DNA of 64,000 nt, from NCBI GenBank assembly GCA_018969295.1, contig JAGWYN010000022.1:1-64000 (forward strand). Direction: 5' to 3'. The position numbers and the translations under genes are program-made. Source of the DNA: Chloroflexota bacterium (GTDB taxonomy: Bacteria; Chloroflexota; Anaerolineae; Caldilineales; Caldilineaceae). Shown in pieces: positions 48,968-58,130 of this stretch. The stretch's first letter is position 1, and each line of letters opens with the position of its first letter. A model generated the notes under the pieces. It saw nothing but the letters and a program-made list of their open reading frames with translations, was not told where the DNA came from and did no database searches.

Positions 48968-51900
48968 ATGTTGCGACAACAATTCTGGCACCGCCGTTCG
49001 CTCGCCGTTTCACTCTTGGCCTTGCTGCTGCTGGCCTCCCCCGCTGCGGCCAGCGCTGCTGTGCCAGTCCCCCCCCGACAACGCGACGGGGCCACCCCCA
49101 AACCGGTCGCCAGCCTGGAAGACGTCCAGCAGGCTGTTGTCCGCATCGAGGCGGTCGGTGTCTTCAAAGACCCCTCCGAAGGCATGCTGATGGAGGCCGG
49201 CTCGGGCAGCGGCTTTATCGTCGACCCCGCAGGATACGTCGTCACCAACAACCACGTGGTCACCGGCGCCGCCTTTTTTCATGTCTACGTGGACGGCCGC
49301 GCCGAACCCGTCAACGCACGCGTGCTCGGCGTCTCCGAATGTGCTGACCTGGCCGTCATCGACCTCCAGGGCGACGGCTACCCCTACCTGAGCTGGTCGA
49401 CCAGCCCGCTCAAGGTCGGGCTGGATGTCTACGCCGCCGGGTTTCCGCTGGGTGACCCCGAATATACCCTCACCCGGGGGATCCTCGCCAAAGCGCGCGC
49501 CGACGGCGAGTCCGACTGGGCGTCGGTCGACGGGGTCGTCCAGCACGACGCCGTGATCGACCACGGCAACTCCGGCGGCCCGCTCGTCACCGCCGAAGGC
49601 CAGGTCGTCGGTGTCAACTACGCCGGCAACCTCGATTCCAACCAGTTTTATGCCATCGGCCGCGAAGGGGCGCTGGAAGTGATCGACTCGCTGCTCCAAG
49701 GACAAAATGTCGATTCGATCGGCGTCAACGGGCGCGCCTTCGTCAGCGAAGACGGCGCGTTTTCCGGCATCTGGGTCTCCTCGGTCGCCTCCGGCTCCCC
49801 CGCCGGCGACGCTGGGCTGGCGCCAGGCGATATTCTCCTTTCGATCGAAAATATCCCGGTCGGCCAGGAAGGCACGATGGAGATCTACTGCGATATCCTG
49901 CGCAGCCACAGCGCCGACTCCGTGATGGCAGTCGAAGTGCTGCGCACCGAAACCAACCAGCTGCTCAGCGGCCAGATCAACGGGCGCCCCCTCCAACCGA
50001 GCGTCTCGCTGGCCGACGCAGAGTCCGAATCGTCCGCAGAAAGCCAGACAGCGGCCAGCAGCGCCGAGACATCCGACGTCTACACAGAGTTTGTCTCCGT
50101 CAGCGACCCCGACGGCATCTTTTCCTTCGACGCCCCAACCGACTGGAAGGATGTCCAGCACGAAACGTGGGTGTTCCAAGACGAAACTGTCGGGGTGCGG
50201 CTCAATCTTTCGAGCGACCTGGCCAACTTCTACGACGACTGGTCTTTGCCCGGCGCCATCCTCCGCTTCTCCACTGTGCTGCCAGAACGCATGGCTGTCG
50301 AAGCGCTGCTCGACGAATACAGGCTGACCGAATCGTGCACCCAAGGCGACCGCGACACCCTCACCGTCGGCGATCTCTCTGGCACCTTCCAGTTCTGGGA
50401 CGCATGCGGCGGCACCGCCACCTCTGGCGTCATCGTGGCGCTGGCCCCCAGCGAAACCAACGCATTCTATCTGCTGCTGGAACTCTACGGCAACCAGCCG
50501 CGCGATTTCAATGCCTGGGACACCCTCCTCAACTCCCTGGTCGTCACCCCCCCCGGCAGCGAGCAGAGCAGCACCCTGGAAAGCACCCGCGTGCTGACCG
50601 ACACCGCCAGCCCCTTCTTTGACCTGGCCGACACCAGCGACCTGGTCTACGACTACGTCGTCGTCGAAGACCCCGCCATCAGCGCGCTGCTGCCCGCCAG
50701 CTACAGCGACCGCACCTCTGTGGAATGGACCAACAGCGACGGCGAGCCGCTCGGCTTCATTTTGACCGCCGCGCCCGACATCGCCGACTTCAACAGTTCT
50801 TGGAACACCCCCGGCATCATCGTCAAAAGCTCAGTCGGCCTCGTCGAGGCGCTCGACCCCGACGAAATGCTGCTCAACGAAGAGATCCAAAAAGCCTGCA
50901 CCTACGACGACCGCTATACCTCGACCCACAGTGTGTTTGACCGCACCTACACCGTCGTGGTCGACCTCTACGAAGCCTGCGGCGGCACCGACAGCACCTA
51001 TGCCCTTCTCCTGGCCCAGTCCGACCCGATCGACCAGGTGATCCTGGTCGACTTTGTCGCCGTCGACAGCGCCGACCGCGAAGCCTTCGGCACCTTCCTC
51101 GACAGCTTTTATCTGGACCCGGCGCTGGCCAGCGCTTCCCCCAGCGGCCCGGCATTCACCACCGTGGTCGACGAAAGCGGCACCCTCAGCCTGCGCGTCC
51201 CCACCAGCTGGAAAGATTTGCTCAGCGAACCGTGGGACCTCGGCGATGGGCCGATCGGGCTCGCCTTCTCGGCCGCCCCCGACCTGCAGCAGTTCAACGA
51301 CACATGGAACACGCCGGGGGTCTTTGTCGGGGTCTCCGAAGATTTCGCCGACACCCTCACCCCAAGCCAGGTGCTCGATTTCTTCGACCTTAAAGAGGAC
51401 TGCACCTACGACGACCGCTACACCTACCAGACCACCACCCTCACCGGCCTTTACGATCTCTGGAATGGCTGCGGCGGCAACGACGAAGGGACCTTTGTCG
51501 TGCTGGCCGCGCTACCGGTCGACAGCACAACCCCGATGCTGGTGCTATACACCAACCTGCCCACCCCAGAAGATGCCGCCCTCTTCGACACGCTGATCCG
51601 TTCGGTCGCCGTCGCCGGGGTGGTCCAATCCAGCGAGGCCGCAGCACAAAACGAAGTGCTCGCCAATGGCTCCGCCGTCGTGGTCGCCGACCGGCTCAAC
51701 GTGCGCAGCGGACCCGGCACCAGCTACAACCGCGTCGGTGCCGTTGCCAGCGGCGACGCGCTGGCTGTGACCGGCCAGTTCAACGCCTGCAGCTGGCTGC
51801 AGATCGTCACCCCCTCCGGGGTCGAAGGCTGGGTCTCCGGCAGCAGCGAGTATGTGACCCTCGGCATCCGCTGCACCGATCTCCCTGCCGTGGAGGCACC

Positions 51901-52207
51901 CCCCCTCCCCACGCCGAACGCTGCGCAGCAGGGCAGCACACCGGATGGCCAGAGCAGCAGCGCCACCCAGGGCTGCTATCTGTTCCAGAACCAGCTCGGC
52001 CCGGAACTGACCATCACGTTCACCGACCAGGCCACTGGCCAGGGCGTCACCTTCACGGTGCCAGGCCAGGGTGAAGTCGAAAAATGCTTTGACCCTGGCA
52101 CCTATTCCTACACGCTCGACGCACCACCTCCCTGGAGCTCCACCAACGACGTGCTGACCGTCCAGCCAGGCGACCAGTTTCTCTTCCCGATCTCCCCTCA
52201 AGAATAA
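48968..52207 (+). CDS. Secreted trypsin-like/PDZ protease with three Cys-paired repeats and SH3b domain
   Basis: 1079 residues from ATG 48968. A signal peptide (about 8-31) leads to an HtrA-like serine protease with triad His96 (TNNHVV), Asp127 (CADLAVI) and Ser202 (HGNSGGPL), then a PDZ-like domain (about 255-330). Three copies of an unrecognised module of about 155 residues follow (372-527, 560-715, 727-883). Each has a TSWKD-like start, an FNxxWNTPG-type core and one Cys pair (457/480, 644/671, 812/835) in contexts CTYDDRY and ACGG. Then come an SH3b domain (903-965, ADRLNVRSGPGTSYNRVG) and a small C-terminal beta domain. Probably a cell-surface quality-control or processing protease. Confidence 0.88.
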   Translation: MLRQQFWHRRSLAVSLLALLLLASPAAASAAVPVPPRQRDGATPKPVASLEDVQQAVVRIEAVGVFKDPSEGMLMEAGSGSGFIVDPAGYVVTNNHVVTGAAFFHVYVDGRAEPVNARVLGVSECADLAVIDLQGDGYPYLSWSTSPLKVGLDVYAAGFPLGDPEYTLTRGILAKARADGESDWASVDGVVQHDAVIDHGNSGGPLVTAEGQVVGVNYAGNLDSNQFYAIGREGALEVIDSLLQGQNVDSIGVNGRAFVSEDGAFSGIWVSSVASGSPAGDAGLAPGDILLSIENIPVGQEGTMEIYCDILRSHSADSVMAVEVLRTETNQLLSGQINGRPLQPSVSLADAESESSAESQTAASSAETSDVYTEFVSVSDPDGIFSFDAPTDWKDVQHETWVFQDETVGVRLNLSSDLANFYDDWSLPGAILRFSTVLPERMAVEALLDEYRLTESCTQGDRDTLTVGDLSGTFQFWDACGGTATSGVIVALAPSETNAFYLLLELYGNQPRDFNAWDTLLNSLVVTPPGSEQSSTLESTRVLTDTASPFFDLADTSDLVYDYVVVEDPAISALLPASYSDRTSVEWTNSDGEPLGFILTAAPDIADFNSSWNTPGIIVKSSVGLVEALDPDEMLLNEEIQKACTYDDRYTSTHSVFDRTYTVVVDLYEACGGTDSTYALLLAQSDPIDQVILVDFVAVDSADREAFGTFLDSFYLDPALASASPSGPAFTTVVDESGTLSLRVPTSWKDLLSEPWDLGDGPIGLAFSAAPDLQQFNDTWNTPGVFVGVSEDFADTLTPSQVLDFFDLKEDCTYDDRYTYQTTTLTGLYDLWNGCGGNDEGTFVVLAALPVDSTTPMLVLYTNLPTPEDAALFDTLIRSVAVAGVVQSSEAAAQNEVLANGSAVVVADRLNVRSGPGTSYNRVGAVASGDALAVTGQFNACSWLQIVTPSGVEGWVSGSSEYVTLGIRCTDLPAVEAPPLPTPNAAQQGSTPDGQSSSATQGCYLFQNQLGPELTITFTDQATGQGVTFTVPGQGEVEKCFDPGTYSYTLDAPPPWSSTNDVLTVQPGDQFLFPISPQE

Positions 52208-52217
52208 AAGCCTCTTT

Positions 52218-52244
52218 GGGGAGCGGGCCCAGAGCCTGCTCCCC
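52218..52244 (+). terminator. Hairpin after the protease gene
   Basis: Stem GGGGAGCGGG (52218-52227) with CCTGCTCCCC (52235-52244), one G-U pair, 7-nt loop, 10 bp after the stop; no T-run. It may be a partial terminator before pgeF. Confidence 0.45.
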
Positions 52245-52265
52245 CCCCCTACGGAAAGCCTTCGC

Positions 52266-53069
52266 ATGCACCGTCACCACCATCCCAACGGGGTCATCAC
52301 CCTGACCTTCGACTCGCTGGCCGCCTGGCCTGTCGCCGCCCATGTCTCGACCCGCCACGGCGGCGTCAGCCCGGCCCCCTGGAAGAGCCTCAACTTCAGC
52401 GTGCTGCGCGGGGACAGCCCCGACAATGTCGCCGAAAACCGCCGCCGTCTGGCCAGTGCCCTGCAGCTGGAGCCTGGCTGGTTTGTGCGCTGCCACCAGA
52501 TACATGGCACCGGCATCGCCAAGGTCGGCTGGGAAGATGCCGGAAGCATGCTGGCTGCCAGCGATGGCCTGGTCACCGACCAGATCGGACTGCCGCTGAC
52601 GATCGTCTGCGCCGACTGCGTCCCGCTGCTTCTCTACGACCCGGCGCACCATGCGCTCGGCGTGGTTCACGCCGGCTGGCGCGGCACCCTCAACGGCGCG
52701 GCCACAGCCCTGCTCTGGACCCTGCAGGCCGCCTACGCCAGCGACCCTGCCCAGGTCCGGGTCTGCATCGGCCCCAGCATTGGCCCCCTCAGCTACGAAG
52801 TTGGCCCTGAAGTCGCCGCACTGGCCCAGCTGCGCCTGCCTCACCCCGCTGCGGCGCTCCACTACCCCAACGGCCCCCAGGCCAATCCCCACCTTGACCT
52901 CTGGCAGGCCAATCTGCAGCTGCTCCACCAGGCCGGTGTGCCCGCTGAACAGTGCGAGCAGAGCGCCATCGACACTGCCCGCCACACCGCCGATTTTTTC
53001 AGCCATCGGGCCGAAGAGGGACGCTGTGGCCTCTTCAGCCTCGTCGCCTGGCTGCAGCCTGCCCCCTGA
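52266..53069 (+). CDS. pgeF: YfiH/LACC1-family copper/zinc enzyme (polyphenol oxidase / purine nucleoside phosphorylase)
   Basis: 267 residues, full length. The metal-binding His-Cys-His set is spread over TRHGGVSPAPWKSLN, CADCVPLLLYDP and VVHAGWRGT, followed by CIGPSIGPLSYEVG. Members were called laccases, but the E. coli protein corrects D-amino acid errors in peptidoglycan synthesis and LACC1 is a purine nucleoside phosphorylase/adenosine deaminase, so the true substrate here is open. Cytoplasmic, with no signal peptide. It faces the GH106-like gene across 75 bp containing a strong hairpin. Confidence 0.92.
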   Translation: MHRHHHPNGVITLTFDSLAAWPVAAHVSTRHGGVSPAPWKSLNFSVLRGDSPDNVAENRRRLASALQLEPGWFVRCHQIHGTGIAKVGWEDAGSMLAASDGLVTDQIGLPLTIVCADCVPLLLYDPAHHALGVVHAGWRGTLNGAATALLWTLQAAYASDPAQVRVCIGPSIGPLSYEVGPEVAALAQLRLPHPAAALHYPNGPQANPHLDLWQANLQLLHQAGVPAEQCEQSAIDTARHTADFFSHRAEEGRCGLFSLVAWLQPAP

Positions 53070-53083
53070 TCCCTCCCTTTTCA

Positions 53084-53114
53084 GAAACCGAGTTTCTGGG
53101 AAAAACTCGGTTTC
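53084..53114. terminator. Two-way hairpin between convergent genes
   Basis: Perfect 12-bp stem GAAACCGAGTTT / AAACTCGGTTTC with a 7-nt loop, between pgeF and the GH106-like gene. AGAAACCGAGTTTCT-type palindromes are known as dispersed intergenic repeats in cyanobacteria and other bacteria, so this may be both repeat and terminator. Confidence 0.65.
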
Positions 53115-53144
53115 GCAATGTCCCCCCCTGCCCTTCAGACGGAC

Positions 53145-56100
53145 TCACCAGATCCAGCGGACCGGCCCGATCAGGCCAGAGTCGCACTGTCCTGGAAAGA
53201 TATAAAAGGTCGGACTTTGCACCTCCAGATACGGGGCCAGGGTGTTGAAAACCAAAATTTCGAGCAGATTGTCGCCGGCCTGCAGCAGATCGGTGACTGT
53301 GAAGCGATAGGGAGAGAGCACGCGCACACCGGCCGACCGGCCGTTGATCCAGAGCTCCGCGGTCCCCCGGACGCGGCCCAGATCGATCCAGCGGTCGGTG
53401 GTGGGTCTTTCTGCCAGGTGGAGGGTGCGTCGGTAGCGCACGCCCCCCGCATAGCTGTCCAGCCCTTGGCTGGCCCACAGGCCTGGTTCCATCCGACCCT
53501 GGCCGACAGTGTAGACGATGGGGCCCGCCAGCAGGCGTCCCTGGCTGCAGCCGAGCGCCGGTTCGACGCGCAGGGCTGCCTGGCGCGACAAGCCGGTGTT
53601 TTCCGGCAGTGTGGCGGTGCCGTCAGGGTCGACCAGAATTTCGACGCCGTCGACCCACAGGCGGGCGCTGCCCTGCACCGGCAGCTGCAGGGTGTGTGCG
53701 CCAGGCGGCACTCTCCAGGCAAGCCATTCGACCTGTGTGGCCCCGGCAAAGGGGTCTGGGGCGATCTCCAGCACGGTGTCGTCGGCGGGGCTGTCTTCCA
53801 GCCAGGCCGCGCCAGGCAGCGGGTGGGGACGACGCCAGAGATGGGAAAAGCTGGGGTCCATCTCGACAAAGAGATCGCCGACAAAGTCGAACCGGGTGTC
53901 TGCCCACTGGCGGCGGCGCAGCCGCACGGGAGCAGCGGGTGCGTGCTCCCGCTGTACCTGCCATTCTGGTCCGCTGCTCCAGGTCAGCTGCTGTCCGTCG
54001 CTGCTGGTGGCCAGCCCATCGGCGACCACGGCGGCTGGCTGCCCCATGTCCTGGGCAACGATTTCGATCTGGTTGCTGCCGCTGTGCAGCGTATGGATCT
54101 GGTAGGGTTGCACGCGGGCGGTGCTTTGGTAGGGGTCGAAGCCTCCTTGTCGGCCGATTTCGACACCGTTGACGAGCACGCAGCAGGGGGCGTCGGCCCC
54201 GATCTGCAAGACGGCCTCGACGGGGTCGAAGGGGAGGTGCAGCGTATACAGGAAGCGCACGCTCGAATGCAGGAGAGGGGCATCGGGCGTTGTCATCCAT
54301 TCGGGGCGGGCGTAGCGTTCAGGGGTGCGCAGCAGCGCCCAGGAGGCACGCAGGTGGAGGGTCTGTTCGGCGGTCAGGCGAAATTCGACCAGATTGAAGC
54401 CTGGCCGGAGTGTGACAGGGGCCTGTGCAAGGTATCCTGCAGAGGTTGTGTCGACCGGGCTGCCGTTGACCCAGAGTTCTTTGGCGGCAGGGGCGCCGAG
54501 GGCCAGAGTGAGCTCGCACTGTTCCTCCAGCCAGAGCCCGGTGCGGAACTGCACGCCCTGGCCGGCTTCAACCCGCCCGAAGACCAGAAATTCTTCGGGC
54601 ACATGTCCTTTGGGGCCCAGGGTAGGCAGGTGGAGTGGGTCGCGCAGCACGCCGCGGGTGAGGGAATAGATCACTGGCTGCCAATCTGCTCCGGGCAGGC
54701 GGTCGCCGTCGCTAGAAGGGGCAGCCAGCGGCGGTGGCAGCTGGCCGGCGGGCAGCGGGCCGGTGAACCAGCCCTGGGGGCCAAAGGTGGCCTGGACCAG
54801 GCTGTTGCTGCTCCAGCCACCCTGCTGCCAGCCGGCGGCGATCCCATCTTCGCCCTCTGCTTCACAGCGGTGTGCGAAGCGCCAGCTCTGCACAGGAGGG
54901 GAGCCGGGATGGGCGGGCCGGGCCAGATCGCCGTAGCGGTTGTCGAGGGTCGGTTCGAGTGTGACTTCCCAAGGGCCGGAGAGCAGCTGGGCCTGCTGGG
55001 AGGGGGCTGCGGGAGGGAGGTGGGTCTGGGGCGAGTGGGGCCAGACCAGCAATGCAGCCGGGCCAGCATCGAAGGGGAGGTCGACCACGACCCCTTCTGG
55101 GATGGGCTGTGCGGCCAGCAGGCGGCGGGTACCGGTGTGGACATCCCAGAGCTCTGGCGAGCCTTGGACCCCGTGCACAGTGACGGTCAGTGTGCGTGCG
55201 TAGTCGGCTGGGTCGAAGCTGTAGGCGACATCCAGCCAGGAGCGGTCGCTTTCCTGGCGGGTGGCATACGGGAAGGCTGCTGGCACGAAGAGCAGGTCGC
55301 GGCCGTCGACACGTCGGTGCAGGGTGGGGACGGGGGCGTCTACGGTGCGGGGCAGGTCGGCCAGAGCGGCGGGCAGTTCTGCGGCCTGGTCGATGTGACG
55401 GGCGCGTCCGTCGGCGAAGGCCTGGCGCAATTTTTGCACGGCACCGTCGCCTTCGGGCAGGTTGCCGACGGCGATCAGCAGGCCACCCTCTTCGACGAAG
55501 TGGCAGAGGAGAGAGGCGCTGGCGCTTTCGAGGGTGCAGCTTCCCAGCAGGATCAGGGCGCGGTAGCGTTCGGCGCCGATGGCGAGTGTGCCCTTCTGGA
55601 CGATGCCGCGCTGCAGTGAGCCATCGTCCAGGACATCGTAGTCTCGGCGGTCGAGGTCGAGGATGCCAGGTTGCATCGCCTGCCAGAACATGCTGCCGGC
55701 CAGCTGTTGATAATGGGTGTGGGCGGCCTGTGCGGCGGGCAGTGTGCTGCCGTCGGGGAGCAGTCCGCCCTGCACGGTGGTGGTGGGGAAGAGGAGGCCG
55801 ATGTCACAGCAGTGCTCTCCTTGGCTGAGCACAAAACAGAGGCGGCTGACCGCCTGGGCGAAATGGGCATGGTGTCGCCAGTAGGGTTGTCGCCAGCAGG
55901 TCGAAGGGGGGGCCCACTCCCACCAGCCGCCGCGTGTGCTGTAGTAGACAGCGTGGGGGTTGTAGAGGGTGGCGCCGGCGCGCAGCCAGGGCAGCAGCCA
56001 GTCGAAGGTCTCTTCCAGGGTGCCGCCCCAGCCGCTGCTGTGGAAGGCTTCTATCCAGACGCGGGGGCGGTGGTAGAGATGGGCCAGCGAGCTGTGGATT

Positions 56101-57149
56101 TTGGCGTCCCCGTGGTGGTCGCTGCCGGGCACGGTGAACCAGCGGTGGGTGCGCAGATAATCTGCGTAGAGTCGGACGGTGGCGATGGGGTGGCCGGCGC
56201 GAGCAGGGCCTTGCTGGTCGAAGCCGCACAGCAGTTGGTGCCGTTCGTGCCAGGCGAAGAGCGGTTGAAAGAAAGCAATTTCGGCCAGGGTGGCGCGCAC
56301 CTGGTGGAAATCGTGGCGCAGCTGGTCGGCTGCGGGCCCGCGTCCGTCCCACAACTCCACCAGGCGGGGCAGCAGGTCGTAGCCTTTCTGGGTGGCAAAG
56401 GAGCGGGCAAAGTCTGCTCCCCAGGAGGCGAGCGAAGGCAGCTCGTCTTGGAAGGACCCGACGATCACCTCTCCGAAGAGATGGGCTGCGCGGCGTTCAA
56501 ATTCGCCGTGCACGCGGTTGAGCAGGTCGGCGCAGCCTTCGACGCTGAAATAGTCGAATCCTCGGCGTACGGCGTAGGCGAGGCGGACGCGCCGTTTTGG
56601 TCCGCCGTCGGAGGCGGCTCGGCCATTGACCACAGGGAGGGGGTGGGGGGGGCCGGCAGGCTGGCCGGCCTCGTCCAGCGGGGTGACTGCGGCGGCCAGC
56701 GGGGTACCTTCGGCCGGGCAGACCAGCTCCACGGTGTCGGTGCCTTCGTAGACGGTGCTTTCCAGCCACTGGCCGGCAAAGCGGCCCTCGGCGCTCACAA
56801 CCTGCCCCTGAAAATTGGCGCCTGAGAAGCCCAGCTGGTCGTAGAACCAGATCTGGACGCCGAGCTCGCGGGCGTCTTCGCACATGCCGAGAAAGATCTC
56901 CCACCATGCTTCGGACAAAAATTGGGGGTCATCGGGGTCGCTGCCGTAGAGCGGGCTGGTCGGGGCCAGGTTGAGCACGATCAGATTGAAGACCCCGCCT
57001 TCGGCGAAGCGTTCCAGCTGCCAGCGCAGGCGCCGGCGATCCAGCCGTTCGCCGCTCCACCACCAGATGGGGACGGGAGAAAATGTTTTGGGTGGCTGCA
57101 AAAAACCGGCCACCAGCGGATCGGTATCCATCGTTTGGGTGAGAGGCAT
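53145..57149 (-). CDS. GH106-like glycosidase (alpha-L-rhamnosidase type)
   Basis: 1334 residues from ATG 57149; an upstream in-frame extension has no family similarity. The N-terminal catalytic region begins with FLQPPKTFSPVPIWWW and contains GVQIWFYDQLGFSG and GSFQDELPSLASWG, the latter with probable catalytic acids; WIEAFHSSGWGGTLEETFDW follows. The C-terminal half holds two or three galactose-binding-like beta-sandwich domains (VNGVEIG, LWVDGVEILVD and LWINGRSAGVRV mark their ends). GH106 enzymes release terminal L-rhamnose from pectic or gellan-type glycans. No signal peptide is present. It is the last gene of a four-gene minus-strand operon. Confidence 0.82.
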   Translation of the reverse strand: MPLTQTMDTDPLVAGFLQPPKTFSPVPIWWWSGERLDRRRLRWQLERFAEGGVFNLIVLNLAPTSPLYGSDPDDPQFLSEAWWEIFLGMCEDARELGVQIWFYDQLGFSGANFQGQVVSAEGRFAGQWLESTVYEGTDTVELVCPAEGTPLAAAVTPLDEAGQPAGPPHPLPVVNGRAASDGGPKRRVRLAYAVRRGFDYFSVEGCADLLNRVHGEFERRAAHLFGEVIVGSFQDELPSLASWGADFARSFATQKGYDLLPRLVELWDGRGPAADQLRHDFHQVRATLAEIAFFQPLFAWHERHQLLCGFDQQGPARAGHPIATVRLYADYLRTHRWFTVPGSDHHGDAKIHSSLAHLYHRPRVWIEAFHSSGWGGTLEETFDWLLPWLRAGATLYNPHAVYYSTRGGWWEWAPPSTCWRQPYWRHHAHFAQAVSRLCFVLSQGEHCCDIGLLFPTTTVQGGLLPDGSTLPAAQAAHTHYQQLAGSMFWQAMQPGILDLDRRDYDVLDDGSLQRGIVQKGTLAIGAERYRALILLGSCTLESASASLLCHFVEEGGLLIAVGNLPEGDGAVQKLRQAFADGRARHIDQAAELPAALADLPRTVDAPVPTLHRRVDGRDLLFVPAAFPYATRQESDRSWLDVAYSFDPADYARTLTVTVHGVQGSPELWDVHTGTRRLLAAQPIPEGVVVDLPFDAGPAALLVWPHSPQTHLPPAAPSQQAQLLSGPWEVTLEPTLDNRYGDLARPAHPGSPPVQSWRFAHRCEAEGEDGIAAGWQQGGWSSNSLVQATFGPQGWFTGPLPAGQLPPPLAAPSSDGDRLPGADWQPVIYSLTRGVLRDPLHLPTLGPKGHVPEEFLVFGRVEAGQGVQFRTGLWLEEQCELTLALGAPAAKELWVNGSPVDTTSAGYLAQAPVTLRPGFNLVEFRLTAEQTLHLRASWALLRTPERYARPEWMTTPDAPLLHSSVRFLYTLHLPFDPVEAVLQIGADAPCCVLVNGVEIGRQGGFDPYQSTARVQPYQIHTLHSGSNQIEIVAQDMGQPAAVVADGLATSSDGQQLTWSSGPEWQVQREHAPAAPVRLRRRQWADTRFDFVGDLFVEMDPSFSHLWRRPHPLPGAAWLEDSPADDTVLEIAPDPFAGATQVEWLAWRVPPGAHTLQLPVQGSARLWVDGVEILVDPDGTATLPENTGLSRQAALRVEPALGCSQGRLLAGPIVYTVGQGRMEPGLWASQGLDSYAGGVRYRRTLHLAERPTTDRWIDLGRVRGTAELWINGRSAGVRVLSPYRFTVTDLLQAGDNLLEILVFNTLAPYLEVQSPTFYIFPGQCDSGLIGPVRWIW

Positions 57150-57184
57150 AGTTGTTGGGATCCTTTGTGGGGTGTTGGGGGGGG

Positions 57185-58093
57185 TCAGGCGTCGAACCAA
57201 ATGGGATTGGACCAGGCGCGGCCGCCGTGGGGGTCGCGCACGGTCACCCGGCAGTAGGGGCTGGTGAAATTGTGCAGGCTCAGCTCGGCCTCGACCAGCC
57301 CATTGCCGTACGCCGAGCGTGCCGCACTTGCCTGGCCGGTGACGAAAATACGGCTGGCCGGCGAGCAGCGCACTACGATCCTCCGGCCGGGTTCGATCTG
57401 GATGTCGTGGATTTGTGGGCCTGTGCTGGAGTAGTAGTGGCCGGCTTGCAGTGCGGCGAGCAGGCATTCGGGGGTGAGCGCTTCGCATTTGACCCAGACC
57501 CAGCCCCGGCAGAAGTCAGCCCGCTCTGGGCTGCCGTGAAAATCGTCGGTGGCACACACAAACGTGCGCTGTCCGCGTCCCAGCAGGATGTCGGCGCTCT
57601 GCCAGCTGTCGGGGCGATCGTTGTGGTCGACGGCGGTGCCGTTGAAGATTTCTATGGCATGGACAGGCCCCAGCGAGGCGATGTCTTCCTGGGTCAGCAC
57701 ATACCAGTGGGGATGGGCTACGGCCACATAGGCGCCGGCAGCCAACGCCCGTTGTGTGAGCTCCGCGGCGGTTTCGTCTGGGCGGGGAGGGGCAAAGGTG
57801 AAGGGCAGGCCGACTGCCAGAAGGTGCCACAGCTCGCCAAATTCTGTCCGGCCGGTGTGCAGCTCGGCGCCGATCAGCGTGGTGAATGTGGGTGTTCGCC
57901 AGGTGTGGGTATCTGCCAGTGGAAAGCCGTACTGTTGCAAGAAATGGTCGGTCAGGGCAAGGAAGTCATAGCCAGCCTCGCGGTAGCGTTGACAGACCTC
58001 TGCCGGGGAGATGTCGCCGTCGGACAGGGTAGAGTGGGTGTGCAGATTGCCGCGCCAGAAGCGGCCTGGTTGGTGGAAGGGCAGGCGGATCAT
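57185..58093 (-). CDS. PHP-domain metallohydrolase (CehA/McbA-like)
   Basis: 302 residues from ATG 58093 (GGAG about 10 nt upstream). Metal ligands of the PHP fold are visible in order: NLHTHSTLSDG, LALTDHF, GAELHTG, VAVAHPHW and CATDDFHG. The family comprises phosphoesterases and CehA/McbA-like ester hydrolases. In this operon it may remove an ester or phosphate from the sugar processed by the other enzymes. The C-terminal 80 residues form a beta-rich extension. Confidence 0.85.
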   Translation of the reverse strand: MIRLPFHQPGRFWRGNLHTHSTLSDGDISPAEVCQRYREAGYDFLALTDHFLQQYGFPLADTHTWRTPTFTTLIGAELHTGRTEFGELWHLLAVGLPFTFAPPRPDETAAELTQRALAAGAYVAVAHPHWYVLTQEDIASLGPVHAIEIFNGTAVDHNDRPDSWQSADILLGRGQRTFVCATDDFHGSPERADFCRGWVWVKCEALTPECLLAALQAGHYYSSTGPQIHDIQIEPGRRIVVRCSPASRIFVTGQASAARSAYGNGLVEAELSLHNFTSPYCRVTVRDPHGGRAWSNPIWFDA

Positions 58094-58130
58094 GTTGGGA
58101 GATCTCCGTTTCAGGGAGGTGAAGAGGGTG

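Noticed and set aside
57150..57488. Longer start for the GH106-like gene
   Set aside because: The extension overlaps the PHP gene and encodes Arg/Pro-rich sequence; the glycosidase motif begins right after ATG 57149.
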